Assembly (NCBI RefSeq): GCF_001839655.2
Contig: NZ_CP056087.1
Span: forward strand, 806,001 to 870,000
Reading direction: 5' to 3'
DNA: 64,000 bases
From: Pseudomonas argentinensis
GTDB taxonomy: Bacteria > Pseudomonadota > Gammaproteobacteria > Pseudomonadales > Pseudomonadaceae
Positions 61,291-64,000 of this stretch are shown here, piece after piece. A program made the translations under genes and the position numbers. How positions within the stretch are numbered: position 1 is the first letter of the stretch; the number at the start of each line of letters is the position of its first letter. Under the pieces are notes generated by a model. It saw nothing but the letters and a program-made list of their open reading frames with translations, was not told the origin of the DNA and ran no database searches.

Positions 61291-61901
61291 GGCGTCGCTC
61301 CCGGGTTCTGCTGGCGCTCACCTCCCTGCTGGCGGGGCTGGTTCTGTTCTGCTGGTTGTCCTTGCCCGAGCCCGTCATCACCGGGCCTGACCTGAGCCGG
61401 CTACCGGCACTGCAGACGGGGGACTGGCTGTTTCGTCTCGGCCATTCGGCCGACAGCCGTCTGGTGCAGCAGATGGGTGGCGGCGACTATTCGCATATCG
61501 GCATGGTGGTTGCCACCGAGCCGCGGGTGCTGGTGGTGCATGCCACCACCGATGATGACCCGCAGCGCCTGAACCAGGTGTTGGTCAGTACGCTTGAAGA
61601 CTTTCTGCAGCCCGTGCTGGCACGCCACTTCGCGGTCGCGCGGCCCGGGTTTCTGAACGCACGGCAGAAACAGGCGGCCGCCCAGATGCTGGTCGAGGCG
61701 ATCGGGGCGCCCTTCGTGTTGGAGGTACGTAGCGAGCCGCACCGCTACTGCACCACCCTGCTCGCCGATGCCATCAAGGCCCAGGATCCCGGCTTCGAGC
61801 CGGCCTGGACACGGCTCGACAACCCCCTATACCGCGGTGACGTGCTGTTCCCCAGTGCCTTCGCCGACTATCCGGGTGTCACCTGGCTCTACCGCTTCTG
61901 A
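61272..61901 (+). CDS. YiiX/YebB-like NlpC/P60-family hydrolase
   Basis: 209 residues from a GTG within the end of the preceding lipoprotein gene. One N-terminal membrane anchor (VLLALTSLLAGLVLFCWLSL) is followed by a permuted papain-like domain: GDYSHIGMVV supplies the histidine and HRYCTTLLADAI the cysteine. Proteins of this family are predicted amidases or lipid/peptidoglycan hydrolases in the envelope. Confidence 0.78.
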   Translation: MEGSHLRRRSRVLLALTSLLAGLVLFCWLSLPEPVITGPDLSRLPALQTGDWLFRLGHSADSRLVQQMGGGDYSHIGMVVATEPRVLVVHATTDDDPQRLNQVLVSTLEDFLQPVLARHFAVARPGFLNARQKQAAAQMLVEAIGAPFVLEVRSEPHRYCTTLLADAIKAQDPGFEPAWTRLDNPLYRGDVLFPSAFADYPGVTWLYRF

Positions 61902-61965
61902 TTGGATGGCGCATTATTGCTGGTGGGCCAGCGCAGCAGGCTCAACTCACTTGCAGGAGCAGCCC

Positions 61966-62400
61966 ATGAGTTTCGACCGACGGATTTCCCTGATCACCCT
62001 CGGCGTCGCCGATGTACAGGCCAGTGCCGCGTTCTACGAGCGCCTGGGCTGGACGCGCTCGTCCGCTTCCCAGGAGCAGATCGTCTTTATCAAACTCAAG
62101 GGCCTCGCCCTGGGGCTGTTCGCCCGTGATGAGCTGGCCAGGGACGCCAACCTGCCCGAAGCCGGGCCGGCAGGCTTTTCCGGCATCACCCTGGCGCACA
62201 ACCTGGACAGCCCGCAGGCCGTGGATGCCGCCATGGCCCTGGCGGTGGCCGCCGGCGGGCGGCAGGTCAAGGCGCCCGAGAAGGTGTTCTGGGGTGGTTA
62301 CTCGGGCTACTTCGCCGACCCCGATGGCCATCTCTGGGAGCTGGCGCACAATCCCTTTGCGCCGCTCGATGAGGCCGGCCATATGATCCTCCCGAACTGA
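61966..62400 (+). CDS. VOC (glyoxalase/bleomycin resistance) family protein
   Basis: 144 residues with the paired beta-alpha-beta VOC fold (ISLITLGVADVQASAAFYER; GYFADPDGHLWELAHNPFAP). CAGGAG precedes the ATG. The substrate is unknown; the metal ligand pattern is only partly the glyoxalase one. Confidence 0.85.
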   Translation: MSFDRRISLITLGVADVQASAAFYERLGWTRSSASQEQIVFIKLKGLALGLFARDELARDANLPEAGPAGFSGITLAHNLDSPQAVDAAMALAVAAGGRQVKAPEKVFWGGYSGYFADPDGHLWELAHNPFAPLDEAGHMILPN

Positions 62401-62425
62401 GGCGGCAAGCCGGGCTGCACAGGGC

Positions 62426-63319
62426 TCAGCGCCTGGCTTCCTGCTTCAGCCGGGCGATCAGCGCGTCCTTCTCTTCCCACAGGCCGCTGACCCAGTCCTG
62501 CACGTACAGGCGGAAGTCCGGGTCGTTCTGGTAGTCGCCCTGCCACAACGCAGGGGCCAGCGGCCGGGTGCGGATGTCCATGATGACCGCTGGTACCTGG
62601 CCGCTGATCAGCTTCCAGAACCCGGGCGGCCGGTCCTCGGCATAGACGATGGTGACGTCGAGAATCGCGTCCAGCTGCTCGCCCAGGGCGGCCAGCACGA
62701 AGGCCACGCCGCCCGCCTTGGGCTTGAGCAGGTACTGGTAGGGCGAGCCCTGCTGAGCCTGTTTGGCGGGAGTGAAGCGCGTGCCTTCCAGGTAGTTGAC
62801 CACGGTGACCGGCAGATCCCGGAATTTCTCGCAGGCGCGGCGGGTGATCTCCAGATCCTGGCCCTTGAGGTGCGGGTACTTTTCCAGCTTGGCCTTGCTG
62901 TAGCGCTTCATGAAGGGGTAATCCAGCGCCCAGAACGCCAGGCCGAGAAAGGGCACCCAGATCAGCTGCTGCTTGAGAAAGAACTTGAAGTAGGGCGTCT
63001 TGCGGTTGAAGGCCTGCACCAGGGCCGGAATGTCGACCCACGATTGGTGGTTGCTGATGATCAGGTAGGAGGTGTCCTGGCGCAGCTCGGCGTTGCCACG
63101 GATATCCCACTGGGTCGGCGTGAGCGCGGCGAAGATACGCTTGCAGTTCTCCGCCCAGGCCTCGGCGATATGCATCACCTGGCGCGAGCAAGCGGCCTTC
63201 AGCGCCTTGCCGGGCAGCACGAACTTGCCCAGGGCAATCAGCATCATTGGCCCGATCAGAGCCAGCGTGTTGAGCAGCAGCAGAAGAATGACGGTGATGC
63301 CGGTGAGCAGACGGCGCAT
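62426..63319 (-). CDS. 1-acyl-glycerol-3-phosphate acyltransferase-like protein (YihG/PlsC family)
   Basis: 297 residues. An N-terminal membrane segment (LLTGITVILLLLLNTLALIG) is followed by the acyltransferase motif NHQSWVD (NHx4D) and the glycerophosphate-binding motif EGTRF. AAGGAG sits before the ATG at 63319. It transfers acyl chains to lysophospholipids at the inner membrane. Confidence 0.9.
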   Translation of the reverse strand: MRRLLTGITVILLLLLNTLALIGPMMLIALGKFVLPGKALKAACSRQVMHIAEAWAENCKRIFAALTPTQWDIRGNAELRQDTSYLIISNHQSWVDIPALVQAFNRKTPYFKFFLKQQLIWVPFLGLAFWALDYPFMKRYSKAKLEKYPHLKGQDLEITRRACEKFRDLPVTVVNYLEGTRFTPAKQAQQGSPYQYLLKPKAGGVAFVLAALGEQLDAILDVTIVYAEDRPPGFWKLISGQVPAVIMDIRTRPLAPALWQGDYQNDPDFRLYVQDWVSGLWEEKDALIARLKQEARR

Positions 63320-63679
63320 GACAGCTCCTTGGGGACACGAGGTGTTCATCATAGGCAGACCGCAGGCTGGCGCCAAATCGGTGGGCTGGGCATGGCGTTA
63401 CCGGAGGCCGTTGAAGCGGACAGTGACCTTCTTATGTGGGAGCGGGCCATGGCCGCGATTTTTTCGCGCGCATGGCGCGCTCCCACAGGGACTGGTCTGT
63501 CGGTTACGTAGGGTGGACAACGCTCTTCTTGTCCACCATTGCGATCGTGGAGCGGTGGACGGTTTGTGGGAACAGGCCATGCCCGTGATCTTTCGCGGGC
63601 ATGGACTAGGCGTCCCCGCCCGCTCTCACAGGAAATGTGCAGTGGCTGCTCCCACAACACACCTGCCTAAACGTGTCGC
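63320..63679. repeat. Intergenic stretch filled with REP and CGTAGGGTGGA-type repeats
   Basis: REP-type inverted repeats lie at 63435-63488 (TGTGGGAGCGGGCCATGGCC facing CATGGCGCGCTCCCACA) and 63565-63632. A partial CGTAGGGTGGA element is at 63507-63558. No gene is seen. The repeats lie between two genes transcribed in the same direction, so they probably form mRNA hairpins downstream of rsmE. Confidence 0.75.
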
Positions 63680-64000
63680 TTAGAACAACCGGGCAAGCAG
63701 CGCCGTGACCGCCGTTTCCACCCGCAGAATCCGTTCGCCCAGCTGCACCGGCTGCAGGCCGGCTTCGGCCAGCTTGTCGACTTCGTAGGGAATCCAGCCG
63801 CCCTCCGGGCCGATGGCCAGGGTTACCGGCTGCTCTACGGCGCGCGGGCAGGCCGGGTAGTCGCCGGGGTGGCCGGTCAGGCCGAGGGTGCCGGCCGCCA
63901 ACTGCGGCAGGCGGTCCTCGACGAAGGGCTTGAAGCGCTTCTCGATGAGCACCTCGGGCAACACCGTATCGCGGGCCTGCTCCAGGCCGAGGATCAACTG
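63680..64000 (-). CDS. rsmE: RsmE, 16S rRNA (uracil-1498-N3)-methyltransferase (C-terminal part)
   Basis: The last 106 codons are present; the gene runs off the right edge of the window. The SPOUT-fold knot signatures are clear: TLAIGPEGGW and LGERILRVETAVTALLARLF at the end. It methylates U1498 of 16S rRNA. Confidence 0.9.
   Translation of the reverse strand, partial: QLILGLEQARDTVLPEVLIEKRFKPFVEDRLPQLAAGTLGLTGHPGDYPACPRAVEQPVTLAIGPEGGWIPYEVDKLAEAGLQPVQLGERILRVETAVTALLARLF

Noticed and set aside
1..64000. CRISPR arrays, tRNA or rRNA genes, intact transposases or phage genes
   Set aside because: None was recognised on either strand. The only mobile traces are short non-coding palindromic elements and REP sequences.

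Overview
The window is about 65% GC and comes from a gammaproteobacterium that is almost certainly a Pseudomonas. The glycine-betaine, carnitine, dimethylglycine and sarcosine catabolism genes (gbdR, etfBA, dgcBA, cdhR-caiX-cdhCAB, gbcA/gbcB, ltaA, glyA, soxBDAG, purU, fdhA) match the well-known P. aeruginosa gene set in content and mostly in order. Pseudomonas-style REP hairpins and small palindromic repeats fill many gaps. The species cannot be told from this sequence. No tRNA, rRNA, CRISPR array or intact transposase gene was seen.

Layout. 1-9.7 kb: the 3' part of gbdR, then on the minus strand a small unknown gene, etfB, etfA, dgcB, dgcA, a DUF5943-type gene and an M19 peptidase-like gene. 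Together these demethylate dimethylglycine and pass the electrons on. 10.1-26.0 kb: a complete non-flagellar type III secretion system (T3SS) whose gene order (sctD, TPR gene, sctV, rhcC2, lipoprotein; then rhcC1, small gene, nolB/sctI, sctJ-K-L-N-O-Q-R-S-T-U) is that of the rhizobial Rhc family. Its outer-membrane part is built from Tad-pilus-like pieces: a CpaC/RcpA-type secretin, a CpaD-like lipoprotein and a TadD-like TPR lipoprotein, with the N-terminal secretin domains in a separate gene. 26.1-35.8 kb: two giant paralogous proteins resembling HrpF/NolX translocators (1224 and 1128 aa) on either side of a winged-helix/STAND-ATPase regulator. 36.0-40.5 kb: the carnitine module. 40.8-44.8 kb: a third giant paralog (1332 aa). 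45.0-60.8 kb: gbcA/gbcB, a 1.2-kb gene-free stretch rich in DnaA-box-like sites, ltaA, two small accessory genes, then glyA-soxBDAG-purU-fdhA. 60.9-64 kb: housekeeping-type genes (lipoprotein, YiiX-like hydrolase, VOC protein, acyltransferase, rsmE 3' part).

How it fits together. Carnitine is oxidised and cleaved to glycine betaine (cdhA, cdhC, cdhB). Glycine betaine is demethylated by GbcAB to dimethylglycine, then by DgcAB with EtfAB to sarcosine, then by SoxBDAG to glycine. Formaldehyde and one-carbon units go to FdhA, GlyA and PurU. GbdR and CdhR are the sensors. The T3SS and its giant candidate translocators are interleaved with this host-osmolyte catabolism locus: two giant genes lie next to the T3SS and the third lies beyond the carnitine operon.

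The most unusual points are: an export-switch protein SctU whose NPTH autocleavage motif is replaced by GSED with the surrounding fold preserved; a family of three giant NolX/HrpF-like proteins sharing an upstream motif; a tandem 10-bp repeat upstream of the T3SS; and a palindromic mobile-element remnant sitting between sctQ and sctR inside the export operon.
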